From a bacterium 1XD42-76 (GTDB taxonomy: Bacteria > Bacillota > Clostridia > Lachnospirales > Lachnospiraceae), in the NCBI GenBank assembly GCA_009917545.1, contig QZDW01000008.1:62001-126000 (forward strand): DNA of 64,000 nucleotides, written 5' to 3'. The stretch's first letter is position 1. Every line of letters starts with the position of its first letter. This document shows, piece by piece, positions 25,530 through 34,723 of the stretch. The notes under the pieces are model-generated. The model ran no database searches and was not told where the DNA came from. It was given only the letters and a program-made list of their open reading frames with translations. The position numbers and the translations under genes are program-made.

Positions 25530-26612
25530 TCATGTTTCCTCCTTTCCGGCCAGGGCTTCATAAATCCCGGCCATGATGTAGTCGGCGCAGGGGAGGGCGA
25601 TGGAGTTCCCCAGCGCCTTGTACCGGGCGGAAGGCCGTATTTCCCCGCCGTCCGCCCCGTATGCCGTCCAGCCCTCCGGGAGCCCCATGAGGCGCTCGCT
25701 TTCCCGTTCCGTCAGGAAACGCACGCAGCCGCCTCCCGGGTCGTCCTCGAACCAGAAGGCGAAGGGCGTTAAGTCGCTGGCTAAGAGAGTGGGAAAAGGG
25801 TCAGCTGGCAGTCCGAAGCTGTTCTGGAAGGCCGCCTGCTCCTTCCTTTTGGACGCTCCCCGCATACGGAAGCACTGGAAGGGCCGGACGATGGGTACGC
25901 GCCCCCCTGCTTCAATAAAAGGCGTTCTATCTCCGCCGGGGGAGGGCAGCCCGCCCGGTCCGCAAGGTTCAGGAAGCGGGAGCAGTGGACGGGGCTTAAA
26001 TAATATGTCTCCGGCACGCCTCCCTCCAAAATCCGCCACGATGAAAATCCGCTGCCTTCTCGCCAGCCGCCTGGCTCCTGCCCAATACTGGGCGTCCATG
26101 AGCCGCCAGCACAGGTCAGGCGTTCCCCCTCGCACCATTCCGGCCCCCGCCCATCTTCCAGAAGGAGGCATTGGAACCTCGGCGCCCGTGAAAGCGGACA
26201 GGACGGCTCTAAAATCCATCCGGTCGTTTGTAGAAAACGCTCCCATGACGTTTTCCCAAACAGCGATAACTGGATATACATGTCTTGTCGCATCCCTCAT
26301 TTCCTGTATGATACGCATGGCCTGGTAGAAGAGGCTGGACTTCGCCCCGTCAAGGCCTTTCCGGTTCCCGATCAGGGAAAGGTTCTGGCAGGGGGAGCCG
26401 AAGGTTATCACATGGACGGGAGGAACCTTCCCCCCGTCCAGCTTCGTGATGTCCCCCAGGTGCAGCATGTCCGGGAAGTGCCTCCTTGTGATGGAGACCG
26501 GGGCCTTCTCGATCTCGCTGGCCCACACCGGACGTATGCCGCAGCGTGAGGCCGCAAGGGGGAACACCCCGATCCCGTCAAAGAGGCTCCCCAGCCTAAT
26601 GTCCGCCGCCAT
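25530..26612 (-). CDS. DNA (cytosine-5)-methyltransferase
   Basis: 360 residues with the C5-methyltransferase motifs in order: I (LFDGIGVFPLAA), IV (FGSPCQNLS, catalytic Cys near 83), VI (VWENVMGAFSTN), VIII (RRQRIFIVADF), IX (LTERESERLMGLPEGWT) and X (RYKALGNSIALPC). No partner restriction gene is adjacent, so it looks like an orphan enzyme protecting a mobile element. High G+C, unlike the ABC module to its left. It overlaps the preceding small gene by 17 bases. Confidence 0.92.
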   Translation of the reverse strand: MAADIRLGSLFDGIGVFPLAASRCGIRPVWASEIEKAPVSITRRHFPDMLHLGDITKLDGGKVPPVHVITFGSPCQNLSLIGNRKGLDGAKSSLFYQAMRIIQEMRDATRHVYPVIAVWENVMGAFSTNDRMDFRAVLSAFTGAEVPMPPSGRWAGAGMVRGGTPDLCWRLMDAQYWAGARRLARRQRIFIVADFGGRRAGDILFKPRPLLPLPEPCGPGGLPSPGGDRTPFIEAGGRVPIVRPFQCFRMRGASKRKEQAAFQNSFGLPADPFPTLLASDLTPFAFWFEDDPGGGCVRFLTERESERLMGLPEGWTAYGADGGEIRPSARYKALGNSIALPCADYIMAGIYEALAGKEET

Positions 26613-26922
26613 CCTTCCCCAGCCCTTTCACGGCCAGGATTCCGTCAAGGGTGGTGGCGGCGATCCCCAGCCGCCCGGCCACCGCGATGTCGTTCTTCAC
26701 GTCCTCGTCCACGTCCCCGCCGCAGACCAAAAGCACATGGGAGCGCCGGAGCAGGTCCCGGCGCATGTCAATCCCGGCCTTGTGCTCTTCGGGTACGCTG
26801 TCGTTGAGGAACAGCGGCATGTAGAGGACGGGGCAGACGGGGGAGAAGCCCGCCTCGGGCTGCGCCGGATCTTTGTCCGGACCGTCTGCGCCAGTCAGGT
26901 TTTTCGATTTTTCATCGGCCAT
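26596..26922 (-). CDS. Conjugative-element hypothetical protein, nucleoside-transferase-like
   Basis: 108 residues from the ATG at 26922, 8 bases after GGAGG. The central part (PVLYMPLFLNDSVPEEHKAGIDMRRDLLRRSHVLLVCGGDVDEDVKNDIAVAGRLGI) resembles the small DUF4406/DUF7768-like, nucleoside 2-deoxyribosyltransferase-related proteins found beside methyltransferases on clostridial elements. The match is by pattern only and the N-terminus is low-complexity. Co-transcribed with the methyltransferase and the ArdA-like gene. Confidence 0.55.
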   Translation of the reverse strand: MADEKSKNLTGADGPDKDPAQPEAGFSPVCPVLYMPLFLNDSVPEEHKAGIDMRRDLLRRSHVLLVCGGDVDEDVKNDIAVAGRLGIAATTLDGILAVKGLGKDGGGH

Positions 26923-26954
26923 TTGCAATACCTCCTTCTTGGTTTTCTGGCATG

Positions 26955-26985
26955 AAAAAAGGGCTTGACCTCTCTTGTCAAGCCC
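26955..26985 (-). terminator. Rho-independent terminator
   Basis: GGGCTTGAC (26961-26969) pairs with GTCAAGCCC (26977-26985). On the minus strand it is followed by TTTTTT, just upstream of the methyltransferase operon start. Confidence 0.65.
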
Positions 26986-27021
26986 CGGTAGTTGGGTTGC
27001 CTCCTTTCCCTGCGCCCATGA

Positions 27022-27055
27022 AAAAACCGCCCTTCGTTGTGAAAGAGCGGTTTTT
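27022..27055. terminator. Bidirectional terminator
   Basis: AAAAACCGC (27022-27030) pairs with GCGGTTTTT (27047-27055), giving a T-run on both strands. With the hairpins at 26955 and 27176 it fills the gap 26923-27254, which has no credible gene and marks the right edge of the G+C-rich element DNA. Confidence 0.65.
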
Positions 27056-27175
27056 CAGTAGGTTGGCAGTCCATTATTTTGTTTTTTTATATGTATCCCT
27101 TTGTACACTGTTGCAATGTAAATGATAGAAGCAAGTAAGACTGTACAGTCTTTCTGCTTTTAATGAAAGAACGGT

Positions 27176-27216
27176 CCTGCCGAATGCTCCGGGGCATTTG
27201 AGGCAGGGCTGTTTTT
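27176..27216 (+). terminator. Hairpin with T-run
   Basis: CCTGCC..ATGC pairs with GCAT..GGCAGG (27176-27207), followed by GCTGTTTTT. It lies just past the stop of the coiled-coil membrane gene but its T-run is on the plus strand. Confidence 0.5.
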
Positions 27217-27254
27217 ATGCTTCTGTATGTAGAACAGGTGCCAGTACGTCTGAT

Positions 27255-28139
27255 TTAATGATACAGCCGATTCCGGAATATGGCAGCAATTTGTTCCAGA
27301 TCAAAAAACCAGAATAGTACGGTAAGACCGGCAATTGCAATAAAAAAACAGTCCATTTTTTTTAAATACCCAGGATAGATCCGGGATTCTGTATTTTTGT
27401 CTTTAATCTCCAGGATAAAACGGAGAAGCATATAAATCAGATTGGTCAGAACCAGAACGATTCCGCAGGATATAAACAGAATTTTATAAATACTGGCATT
27501 CGCAATATTCTGCAGGACAGAGGTAGAAAATGCAATGCCGCTTACAAACGCCAGTACGATGGCAGCAAAGATTCCCAAAATCGCTATAATTTCATTCTGA
27601 GCGTTTTCCACCTTATTTGCAGCATTTGTCGCAGTCTGTTCCAAAACCTGAATCTGTTGATCGATTTCATCCTGATTCATCCTGTTTTTCTCTATGGCCT
27701 CTTTGATCTCCTGATTTTTCTGTTCTAATTCTTCCAAATCCTTTTGCATGGTTCTGTGAAGAGATGAAAAATTGTCGAATTGCTCATTATTCAGATCAAT
27801 AAATTTCTGAGTTACATTTTGAAACAGTGTTTCATCTATATATCTGATCCTGAAAATTTCAAGTCGGATATGATCGATAAGCTTTCCGACATTGGACTGG
27901 ACCACGTTTTTCTCCTGTTTTAAGTTTTCTCTCATTTTCTCCAGAACGGGCAGAATCTTTTCTGTGTATTCCACACCACCGTCATGAGAAATAATATATT
28001 CGGTAATATCTGCATAGGAATGTCTTACATTCAGCTCATAAAATTTACACAGACTATCGCACCAGGCTTTTAATTTTTCCTGGTCTCCTTCCGGTATCTT
28101 CTGCAGATCATCTAACAATTCACTGATCGAACTTCCCAT
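27255..28139 (-). CDS. Coiled-coil membrane protein, candidate effector of Panacea pair
   Basis: 294 residues from the ATG at 28139 (GGGGAGG site), overlapping the Panacea gene stop by 20 bases. The first ~110 residues are helical and soluble. A long coiled coil follows (~120-185, with QKDLEELEQKNQEIKEAIEK and NRMNQDEIDQQIQVLEQ). Three hydrophobic segments come next (~190-215, ~225-250, ~265-285), and the end is short and basic. I do not recognise the family. The layout (sensor helices, coiled coil, membrane anchor) would suit a membrane-acting toxin or defence effector controlled by the upstream partner; this is inference. Confidence 0.6.
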   Translation of the reverse strand: MGSSISELLDDLQKIPEGDQEKLKAWCDSLCKFYELNVRHSYADITEYIISHDGGVEYTEKILPVLEKMRENLKQEKNVVQSNVGKLIDHIRLEIFRIRYIDETLFQNVTQKFIDLNNEQFDNFSSLHRTMQKDLEELEQKNQEIKEAIEKNRMNQDEIDQQIQVLEQTATNAANKVENAQNEIIAILGIFAAIVLAFVSGIAFSTSVLQNIANASIYKILFISCGIVLVLTNLIYMLLRFILEIKDKNTESRIYPGYLKKMDCFFIAIAGLTVLFWFFDLEQIAAIFRNRLYH

Positions 28140-28617
28140 AAATCCTCCCCGAATGGACGTTAAAATATTCCTGAATACTTTCCGGAGTGATCTCTTCATT
28201 ATAACATGGCAGAGCCTTCCACGGCTCTTCTTCATGCGTTCTGTCCACCAGATACCATGCGTCATAGGGAAGAAGCCCGTCAAGAACCCGGTCAATCAGG
28301 GCCGCGTCATCCTCAGACAGGAATTGATCGGTAAAGGTTTCCCTTTTCAGGCGCAGCCTTCCGTCTACCAGAGCGATTTTTTGGTAGCTGGACTGATACG
28401 GGATTTCACCCGCTCCGTACCGGCTATACTCATCATACACCCGCCGAATCACGGGCCCGTGTCTCCAGGACAAAATCACATCGCGGAAACACACGTGCTC
28501 CCTGTCTGATATGAGAAACGCCGCCTGGACATAGTATAACAGCTTCTGCAGCTTTAAATTAGAAATACTCTGTTTCGTTTTATGCGCATAATTAATGATA
28601 TATCTGGCAATGTCCAT
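28120..28617 (-). CDS. Panacea (DUF4065, SocA-like) antitoxin-type protein
   Basis: 165 residues from ATG 28617; a TTG five codons earlier is better spaced from AGGGGGTG and could be the true start. MDIARYIINYAHKT, NLKLQKLLYYVQAAFL and SWRHGPVIRRVYDEYSRYG are the diagnostic Panacea/DUF4065 blocks. The domain is a versatile antitoxin module and also occurs as a proteolysis adaptor (SocA). Its stop lies inside the start of the coiled-coil membrane gene, so the two are translated as a unit. Confidence 0.82.
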   Translation of the reverse strand: MDIARYIINYAHKTKQSISNLKLQKLLYYVQAAFLISDREHVCFRDVILSWRHGPVIRRVYDEYSRYGAGEIPYQSSYQKIALVDGRLRLKRETFTDQFLSEDDAALIDRVLDGLLPYDAWYLVDRTHEEEPWKALPCYNEEITPESIQEYFNVHSGRIYGKFDQ

Positions 28618-28919
28618 TACATTGTAATACAAACAATCATCACCCCCTGATTGGAGAATGTATTTCTGAAGCCATGATTCAGATAGTAACAGACCGTCCG
28701 GCCCCGTACTTTTCTGTCCGCCTGCGCTGGTTGGCCTATGGTCCGAACGGTTCGATATGTTATAGTATATGTCATTTTGCACAAAAAATCTATTGACATT
28801 TTCGATAATATTCACATAAACGTTTGTTCGAATTGCCGATATTTAGCTGCACCGGGTAAAATTTACCCACGTTTGCCCGGTTCCGGCCAAGGACGGGAAG
28901 CTTCAAAGATACCGGATGC

Positions 28920-29025
28920 CCCGTGCTCCAGTCAGAATTGCCCAGGCTCCATGCAGAATATTATAGGGGGTGGATGCCGGAATATCCCGTGCTCCTGTCT
29001 GAAGTGCCCGAAGCCCATGACGAAA
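28920..29025 (+). repeat. Degenerate direct repeat, two copies 66 bp apart
   Basis: CCCGTGCTCC.GTC.GAA.TGCCC, then GC.CCATG..GAA, occurs at 28920-28958 and again at 28986-29025. It lies in the 628-base gap 28618-29245, which otherwise holds only the terminator at 29074 and the probable promoter region of the Panacea pair. Confidence 0.45.
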
Positions 29026-29073
29026 TCCCTCAATTTTACAAAGACATACGCCAATACAGGCGTATAAAAACCT

Positions 29074-29119
29074 AAAAAAGCTTCCGCCGTGAGAAAGCAG
29101 TTCCCTGGCGGAAGCTTTT
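29074..29119 (-). terminator. Strong terminator of activase gene
   Basis: AAAAGCTTCCGCC (29076-29088) and GGCGGAAGCTTTT (29107-29119) are perfect 13-base arms. On the minus strand the stem is followed by TTTTTT, about 130 bases beyond the activase stop. Confidence 0.8.
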
Positions 29120-29245
29120 CCTGTCACGGGATGCCGGAGGCAGAGCCGGTGACAGGATTTCTTTATTTTTGTGGCAAGGAGCGAGCGGGCAGTCCTGTCA
29201 GCACATCCACTCAGCGGCTGCGTGAGGAGTTCAATCACCGGTTCC

Positions 29246-32200
29246 CTATGGCTGGCAGTGCTTCACATGTCTTGCACGCAGCTCTTCGATCCTCTGCTCT
29301 GTGAGGATAAGGCTTTTATTTTCCTGCTCCTGCTTTAAGTTCTTATGGGCCGTAGCCAGCATAAGTTTGATGCGGTTCAGCTGGTTGACTTCGCTGGCGC
29401 CGGGGTCATAATCGACGGCGATGATATTCGCCTTCTGATTCTCACGGCGCAGCTCTTTGATGACGCCCTTGCCCACGATGTGGTTTGGCAGGCAGCCAAA
29501 TGGCTGAACACAGACAATATTGCTGACCCCGCTATGTATGAGCTCCAACATTTCTCCGGTCAGAAACCATCCCTCGCCTGTTTGATTACCGATGGACACG
29601 AACTCGTTCGCCATCACGGCAAGCTGCTTTATCCTGGCAGGCGGTGTGAAATGGGTACTTCGTTCCAGTTCAATGCGTGCAGCCTTGCGCAGATATTCTA
29701 AAAGCGAGATTGCCATGTTGCAGAGATAGGCCGTAGAACGTTTGGCTCCCAGGTGGTCGGCGCGGAAATTACTGTTATAAAAGCAGTAGAGCAGAAAGTC
29801 CATCAGATCCGGCACCACGGCCTCGGCTCCCTCAGATTCCAGAAGCTCCACAATATGGTTATTGGCAGTGGGAGAGAATTTCACCAGGATTTCTCCCACA
29901 ATCCCGACTCTCGGTTTATTCACATCGAGACGCTCAAGGCGGTCAAAATCGCGGATGATTCCGCGGACATTATGTATGAAATCCATGATGCCCGGACTCT
30001 TTTTCGAGAGTGAACGGACGCAGACAGCTTTCCATTTTTCATGAAGCGCGTTAGCAGCCCCGGGCGTTTTCTCGTAAGGTCTCGTCGCATAAAGCACACG
30101 CATGAACACGTCCCCGTATACGATGGCCTGCAGGGCCTTGGCTAGCATCTGCGGGGAATAGGTAAAGCCGGGATTTGTCTCCATGCCGTTAGCATTCAGG
30201 GAAATCACGGGAATCTGCGGCATACCCGCTTTTTCCAGAGCGCGCCGTATAAAGCCGATATAATTGGAAGCACGGCATCCGCCGCCAGTCTGGCTCATGA
30301 TGACGGCTGTATGGTCAAGATCGTATTTGCCGGATAAAAGCGCGTCCATCACCTGCCCGATCACGATAAGGGACGGGTAGCAGGCATCGTTATTGACATA
30401 TTTTAACCCCGTATCAACGGCTGATTTGTCGTCATTTTTCAGCACAACCAGGTTGTAGCCAAAGCTGCGGATCGCTGGTTCGAGCAGTTCAAAATGGATC
30501 GGGGACATCTGCGGGCACAGAATCGTGTAACTCTGCCGCATCTCTTTTGTAAAGACAACGCGGTTGTAGGAGCTTGAGACAATCGTTCTCGTATAACGGC
30601 GTTCCTCGCGCACACGCAGTGCTGAGATCAGAGAGCGGATGCGGATCCGGGCAGCACCGAGATTATTTACCTCATCAATCTTGAGCGCCGTGTAAATCTT
30701 GCCGGCACTGGCGAGGATATCGTTTACCTGATCAGTCGTCACGGCATCCAGCCCGCAGCCAAAGGAATTGAGCTGAATCAGGTCAAGGGCGTCGCTCGTT
30801 TTCACATAGCTCGCGGCCGCATAGAGGCGGGAATGGTACATCCACTGGTCGGTCACGATGAGCGGGCGTTCCACTTTGGCAAGGTGGGAGATCGAATCCT
30901 CAGTGAGGACAGCAAAGCCGTAGGAGGTAATCAGATCCGGAATTCCGTGGTTGATCTCCGGGTCAATGTGGTAAGGCCTCCCGGCAAGGACGATGCCGTG
31001 TTTACCGGATTCTTCCAGGTAACGGAGGACGGATTCCCCCTGCTGTTCAATGTCTTTTCTGACCTTTTCCTGTTCTGCCCAGGCTTTTCTGGCAGCGGCC
31101 TTCGTCTCATTCTCAGGAATGCCGAATTCTTTCTTAAATTCAGCTGCAAGCTGCCTGGAAAGAATGGGCTCACTGGTAAATGCCAGGAAAGGATTCATGA
31201 AGCGGATGCCGGGTTCTGCGAGTTCCTCCATGTTGTTCTTGATATTTTCCGAGTAGGACGTTACCATCGGGCAGTTGTAATGATTGCCTGCGCCTGGCAC
31301 CTCCTTGCGCTCATAAGGGATGCAGGGGTAGAAAATAAACGGTACGCCACGCTTTATGAGCCAGGAAATGTGTCCGTGCGCCAGCTTGGCCGGGTAACAT
31401 TCGGATTCACTGGGAATCGTCTCAATGCCCAGTTCATAGATCTGGCGGTTAGACTGCGGCGACAGCACCACGCGGAAGCCCAGCTCACGAAAGAAAACGG
31501 CCCAGTAAGGATAGTTTTCATACATATTTAACACACGCGGGAGCCCCACCGTTCCCCGGTGCGCCTGATCCTCCGGCAGCGGTTCATAGTCAAAGAGACG
31601 GTGATATTTCCAGGTATAGAGGTTGGGGATCTCCTTTTTGGCTCTCTCGATGCCGAGGCCGCGTTCACAGCGGTTGCCGGAAATATACTGGCGCCCCCCC
31701 TCAAACCGGTTGATTGTCAGTACGCAGTGGTTGACGCAGCCTTTGCAGCGGCTGGTAGCAGTCGTGTAGGTCAGGTGAATCAGCCTGTCGAGCGGCAGCA
31801 TGGAGGTCTGCTTCGGGCGATGCAGGTAGCGCTCCCTGGCAATCAGAGCGGCCCCGAAGGCGCCCATGATGCCCGAGATATCCGGGCGTATGGCCTCGCT
31901 CCCGGCGATTTTCTCGAAGCTGCGCAGTACAGCGTCATTGTAGAATGTGCCGCCCTGTACAACAATATTTTTTCCCAGATCAGAGGCCGTAGTAATCTTG
32001 ATGACCTTAAAGAGTGCGTTTTTGATGACGGAATAGGCGAGACCGGCGGAAATGTCGGAGACGGACGCTCCTTCCTTCTGGGCCTGCTTGACATTGGAAT
32101 TCATGAAAACAGTACAGCGGGTCCCGAGGTCAATGGGATTTTTAGCAAAGAGCGCTTCCCGGGCAAAATCATCGACACTGTAATTTAAGGATTTGGCAAA

Positions 32201-33562
32201 AGTCTCGATAAAGGAACCGCAGCCCGAGGAACAGGCCTCATTCAGCTGTACGCTGTCTACCGTACCGTCCTTGATGCGGATACATTTCATATCCTGGCCG
32301 CCGATATCGAGGATGCAGTCCACATCCGGATTGAAGAAGGCAGCTGCATAGTAATGTGAGATCGTCTCGACCTCGCCCTCGTCCAGGAGAAAGGCTGCCT
32401 TTAAAAGCGCCTCGCCGTAACCGGTTGAACAGGAGTAGGCGATCCTTGCGCCGGCGGGAAGAATTTCTTTGATTTCCTTCATAGAGGCAATCGCGGTCGC
32501 CAGAGGACTGCCATTATTGTTTTGGTAAAAATGATAGAGCAGGGAGCCGTCCTCGCCGACCAGAGCAATCTTGGTCGTAGTGGAACCTGCGTCGATGCCG
32601 AGGAAGCAGTTACCCTCATAATCGGCAAGCAGGCCCCGCCGGACCTGGTAACGACTGTGGCGCTCCTGAAACATTTGGTAAGCCGCCTCATCTGCAAACA
32701 GCGGTTCCATGCGTTTTACTTCGAAATCCATCCGGATACCGCCCGAAAGATCGGAAATCATACGGTCCAGAGAAAACGGTTGTTTCTGTTCGGAATGTAA
32801 GGCAGCACCCACGGCGGCAAACAGATGGGAATGCTCCGGGGCAATGATCTGTTTACTGCTTAAGTTTAAGGTGCGGATAAAGGCGTTGCGGAGCTCTGGC
32901 AGAAAGTGAAGCGGGCCGCCTAAAAAGGCGACATTTCCCCGGATAGGCTTTCCGCAGGCAAGGCCGCTGATGGTCTGATTCACCACAGCCTGGAAGATGG
33001 AAGCCGCGAGATCCTCGCGCGTGGCGCCGTCGTTAATCAGAGGCTGAATATCTGATTTCGCAAACACGCCGCAGCGCGCCGCAATCGGATAGATGGCTTT
33101 ATAATGTCTGGCATATTGATTTAATCCGGCAGCGTCTGTCTGTAAGAGTGACGCCATCTGGTCGATAAAGGAGCCGGTGCCCCCGGCGCAGATGCCGTTC
33201 ATACGCTGGTCGAGCCCGCCGGTAAAATAGATGATCTTGGCATCCTCGCCGCCGAGTTCGATGGCAACGTCTGTCTGGGGCGCGTAGTCCTCGAGCGCTG
33301 TGGCTACAGCCACAACCTCTTGTACAAAGGGAACATGCAGATGGCCGGAGAGCGCGAGCCCTCCGGAGCCTGTGATACTGGGATACAGGGAAATCTCCCC
33401 TGTGAGTTCCCGGCATTTTTTGAGAAGCGAGGCCAGAGTTTCCTGGATATTGGCATAATGCCGTTCATAATCAGAAAACAGTACCTGGCCGTGGCCGTCA
33501 ACCAAAGCAACTTTTACAGTGGTGGAACCGATGTCGATTCCGAGACGGTAGCATTTATTCAT
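29246..33562 (-). CDS. Giant 2-hydroxyacyl-CoA dehydratase activase-related protein
   Basis: 1438 residues from the ATG at 33562 ([19 protein letters not shown]). Two BadF/HgdC-type ATPase domains in tandem (~1-290 and ~320-590) each have the DIGSTT/DAGSTT phosphate loop and a Cys-containing GTGSFIDQ or [10 protein letters not shown] loop that would ligate a shared 4Fe-4S cluster. [10 protein letters not shown] (~620) precedes a DUF2229 region. A HgdB-like C-terminal section (~980-1300) includes [14 protein letters not shown]. Family proteins of this size are widespread in Clostridia and thought to drive ATP-dependent low-potential electron transfer. The physiological partner is unknown. Single-gene operon. 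Confidence 0.88.
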   Translation of the reverse strand: MNKCYRLGIDIGSTTVKVALVDGHGQVLFSDYERHYANIQETLASLLKKCRELTGEISLYPSITGSGGLALSGHLHVPFVQEVVAVATALEDYAPQTDVAIELGGEDAKIIYFTGGLDQRMNGICAGGTGSFIDQMASLLQTDAAGLNQYARHYKAIYPIAARCGVFAKSDIQPLINDGATREDLAASIFQAVVNQTISGLACGKPIRGNVAFLGGPLHFLPELRNAFIRTLNLSSKQIIAPEHSHLFAAVGAALHSEQKQPFSLDRMISDLSGGIRMDFEVKRMEPLFADEAAYQMFQERHSRYQVRRGLLADYEGNCFLGIDAGSTTTKIALVGEDGSLLYHFYQNNNGSPLATAIASMKEIKEILPAGARIAYSCSTGYGEALLKAAFLLDEGEVETISHYYAAAFFNPDVDCILDIGGQDMKCIRIKDGTVDSVQLNEACSSGCGSFIETFAKSLNYSVDDFAREALFAKNPIDLGTRCTVFMNSNVKQAQKEGASVSDISAGLAYSVIKNALFKVIKITTASDLGKNIVVQGGTFYNDAVLRSFEKIAGSEAIRPDISGIMGAFGAALIARERYLHRPKQTSMLPLDRLIHLTYTTATSRCKGCVNHCVLTINRFEGGRQYISGNRCERGLGIERAKKEIPNLYTWKYHRLFDYEPLPEDQAHRGTVGLPRVLNMYENYPYWAVFFRELGFRVVLSPQSNRQIYELGIETIPSESECYPAKLAHGHISWLIKRGVPFIFYPCIPYERKEVPGAGNHYNCPMVTSYSENIKNNMEELAEPGIRFMNPFLAFTSEPILSRQLAAEFKKEFGIPENETKAAARKAWAEQEKVRKDIEQQGESVLRYLEESGKHGIVLAGRPYHIDPEINHGIPDLITSYGFAVLTEDSISHLAKVERPLIVTDQWMYHSRLYAAASYVKTSDALDLIQLNSFGCGLDAVTTDQVNDILASAGKIYTALKIDEVNNLGAARIRIRSLISALRVREERRYTRTIVSSSYNRVVFTKEMRQSYTILCPQMSPIHFELLEPAIRSFGYNLVVLKNDDKSAVDTGLKYVNNDACYPSLIVIGQVMDALLSGKYDLDHTAVIMSQTGGGCRASNYIGFIRRALEKAGMPQIPVISLNANGMETNPGFTYSPQMLAKALQAIVYGDVFMRVLYATRPYEKTPGAANALHEKWKAVCVRSLSKKSPGIMDFIHNVRGIIRDFDRLERLDVNKPRVGIVGEILVKFSPTANNHIVELLESEGAEAVVPDLMDFLLYCFYNSNFRADHLGAKRSTAYLCNMAISLLEYLRKAARIELERSTHFTPPARIKQLAVMANEFVSIGNQTGEGWFLTGEMLELIHSGVSNIVCVQPFGCLPNHIVGKGVIKELRRENQKANIIAVDYDPGASEVNQLNRIKLMLATAHKNLKQEQENKSLILTEQRIEELRARHVKHCQP

Positions 33563-33659
33563 TCGAGCGGGAAAACCTTCCCTTACCTCCTTGTCATAAA
33601 AGGAAAAACCGGCCGCTGGCAAATGCTGCGGCCTTTCAGGTGCAATCTGAATCGTAGAG

Positions 33660-33688
33660 ATTGTATCATAAATTCGGAAAGATTACAA
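33660..33688 (-). promoter_or_regulatory. Promoter of activase gene
   Basis: Minus-strand TTGTAA (33688-33683), 17 bases, TACAAT (33665-33660), about 100 bases before the ATG. Confidence 0.65.
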
Positions 33689-33782
33689 TCGACAGGATGT
33701 GCATTCGGCGGCAAAAAAAGCTTAAAAATCTGTAAAAAATGTGTAAAGTTTCAAATGATACCGGAAAACAATTCTAAAGCGT

Positions 33783-33812
33783 TTGACAAATGGAAGTTAA
33801 GGGAATTATAAT
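33783..33812 (+). promoter_or_regulatory. Promoter of rhomboid-lysA operon
   Basis: TTGACA, 18 bases, TATAAT. It is about 40 bases upstream of the rhomboid-like ATG, back to back with the activase promoter. Confidence 0.72.
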
Positions 33813-33850
33813 AACAGAACGAAAAGGTTACAGAGAAAGGGTAAAATCGG

Positions 33851-34705
33851 ATGAATATCTTAAATAAGCTGGAGCGGCGCTTCGGAAAATATGCGGTTCC
33901 GAACCTGATGTATTATATCGTAATCCTCTATGCGATCGGCGTGATGGTTCAGATGCTTGCACCGGAAGTCTATTTCCGTTATCTGATGTTAGACGCGAGG
34001 GCTGTCCTTCACGGCCAGATATGGCGTGTCGTTACCTTTATGATCTGGCCGCCTTCCGGTGATATGTTTTTTAATCTGCTCGCCATTTATCTGTATTACA
34101 ATCTGGGGACGACCCTGGAACGTGTATGGGGAAGTTTCCGCTTTAATGTCTACTTTCTGATGGGGGTTCTCGGGCATGTACTGGCTGCAGTGGCTGTTTA
34201 TCTGATGACAGGTTCCATCTATCTGCTGACGACAAGCTATCTGAATTTCTCGCTGTTTTTTGCCTTTGCCGCGACGTTTCCGGATATGCAGTTCTTTCTC
34301 TTCTTCGTGATTCCGATCAAGGCGAAATGGCTGGCATTATTTGACGGGGCTTACTTTGCCTATGCTTTTGTCTTTGGAACAGCGGCGACGCGCGTTGCGG
34401 TCGTAATGTCCCTTTTGAATTTCATCGTCTATTTTGTGATGTCGAGGGGCAGCCGCTATCATCCCAAGGAGTTCAAGCGGCGGCATGATTTCAAGGCTCA
34501 GGCCAGACAGACGGCGCAGGCGGTAAAGAGAGCAGGCCGTCACAGGTGCACAGTCTGCGGAAGGACGGATCTGGATGATCCAAATCTGGTATTCCGGTAT
34601 TGTTCAAAATGTGAGGGGGATTATGAATATTGTCAGGACCATCTCTATACGCATCAGCATATCACGCGCGGGGGAATGGATCCAAGACAGGCGGACAGAA
34701 ATTGA
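33851..34705 (+). CDS. Rhomboid-like membrane protein with zinc-ribbon tail
   Basis: 284 residues. Five or six membrane segments (~18-205) have rhomboid-like features (GQIWRVVTFMIWPP, FFNLLAIYLYYNLGTTLERVWG), but the catalytic GxSG Ser and the partner His are missing: the equivalent stretch reads TTSYLNFSLFFAFA. It therefore resembles a rhomboid pseudoprotease or derlin. The basic linker (~210-235) leads to a zinc-binding tail with CTVCGRTD, CSKC and CQDH. It overlaps no gene but sits 18 bases before lysA in one operon. Function unknown. Confidence 0.75.
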   Translation: MNILNKLERRFGKYAVPNLMYYIVILYAIGVMVQMLAPEVYFRYLMLDARAVLHGQIWRVVTFMIWPPSGDMFFNLLAIYLYYNLGTTLERVWGSFRFNVYFLMGVLGHVLAAVAVYLMTGSIYLLTTSYLNFSLFFAFAATFPDMQFFLFFVIPIKAKWLALFDGAYFAYAFVFGTAATRVAVVMSLLNFIVYFVMSRGSRYHPKEFKRRHDFKAQARQTAQAVKRAGRHRCTVCGRTDLDDPNLVFRYCSKCEGDYEYCQDHLYTHQHITRGGMDPRQADRN

Positions 34706-34723
34706 CAAAGGAGAGAGCTTACT

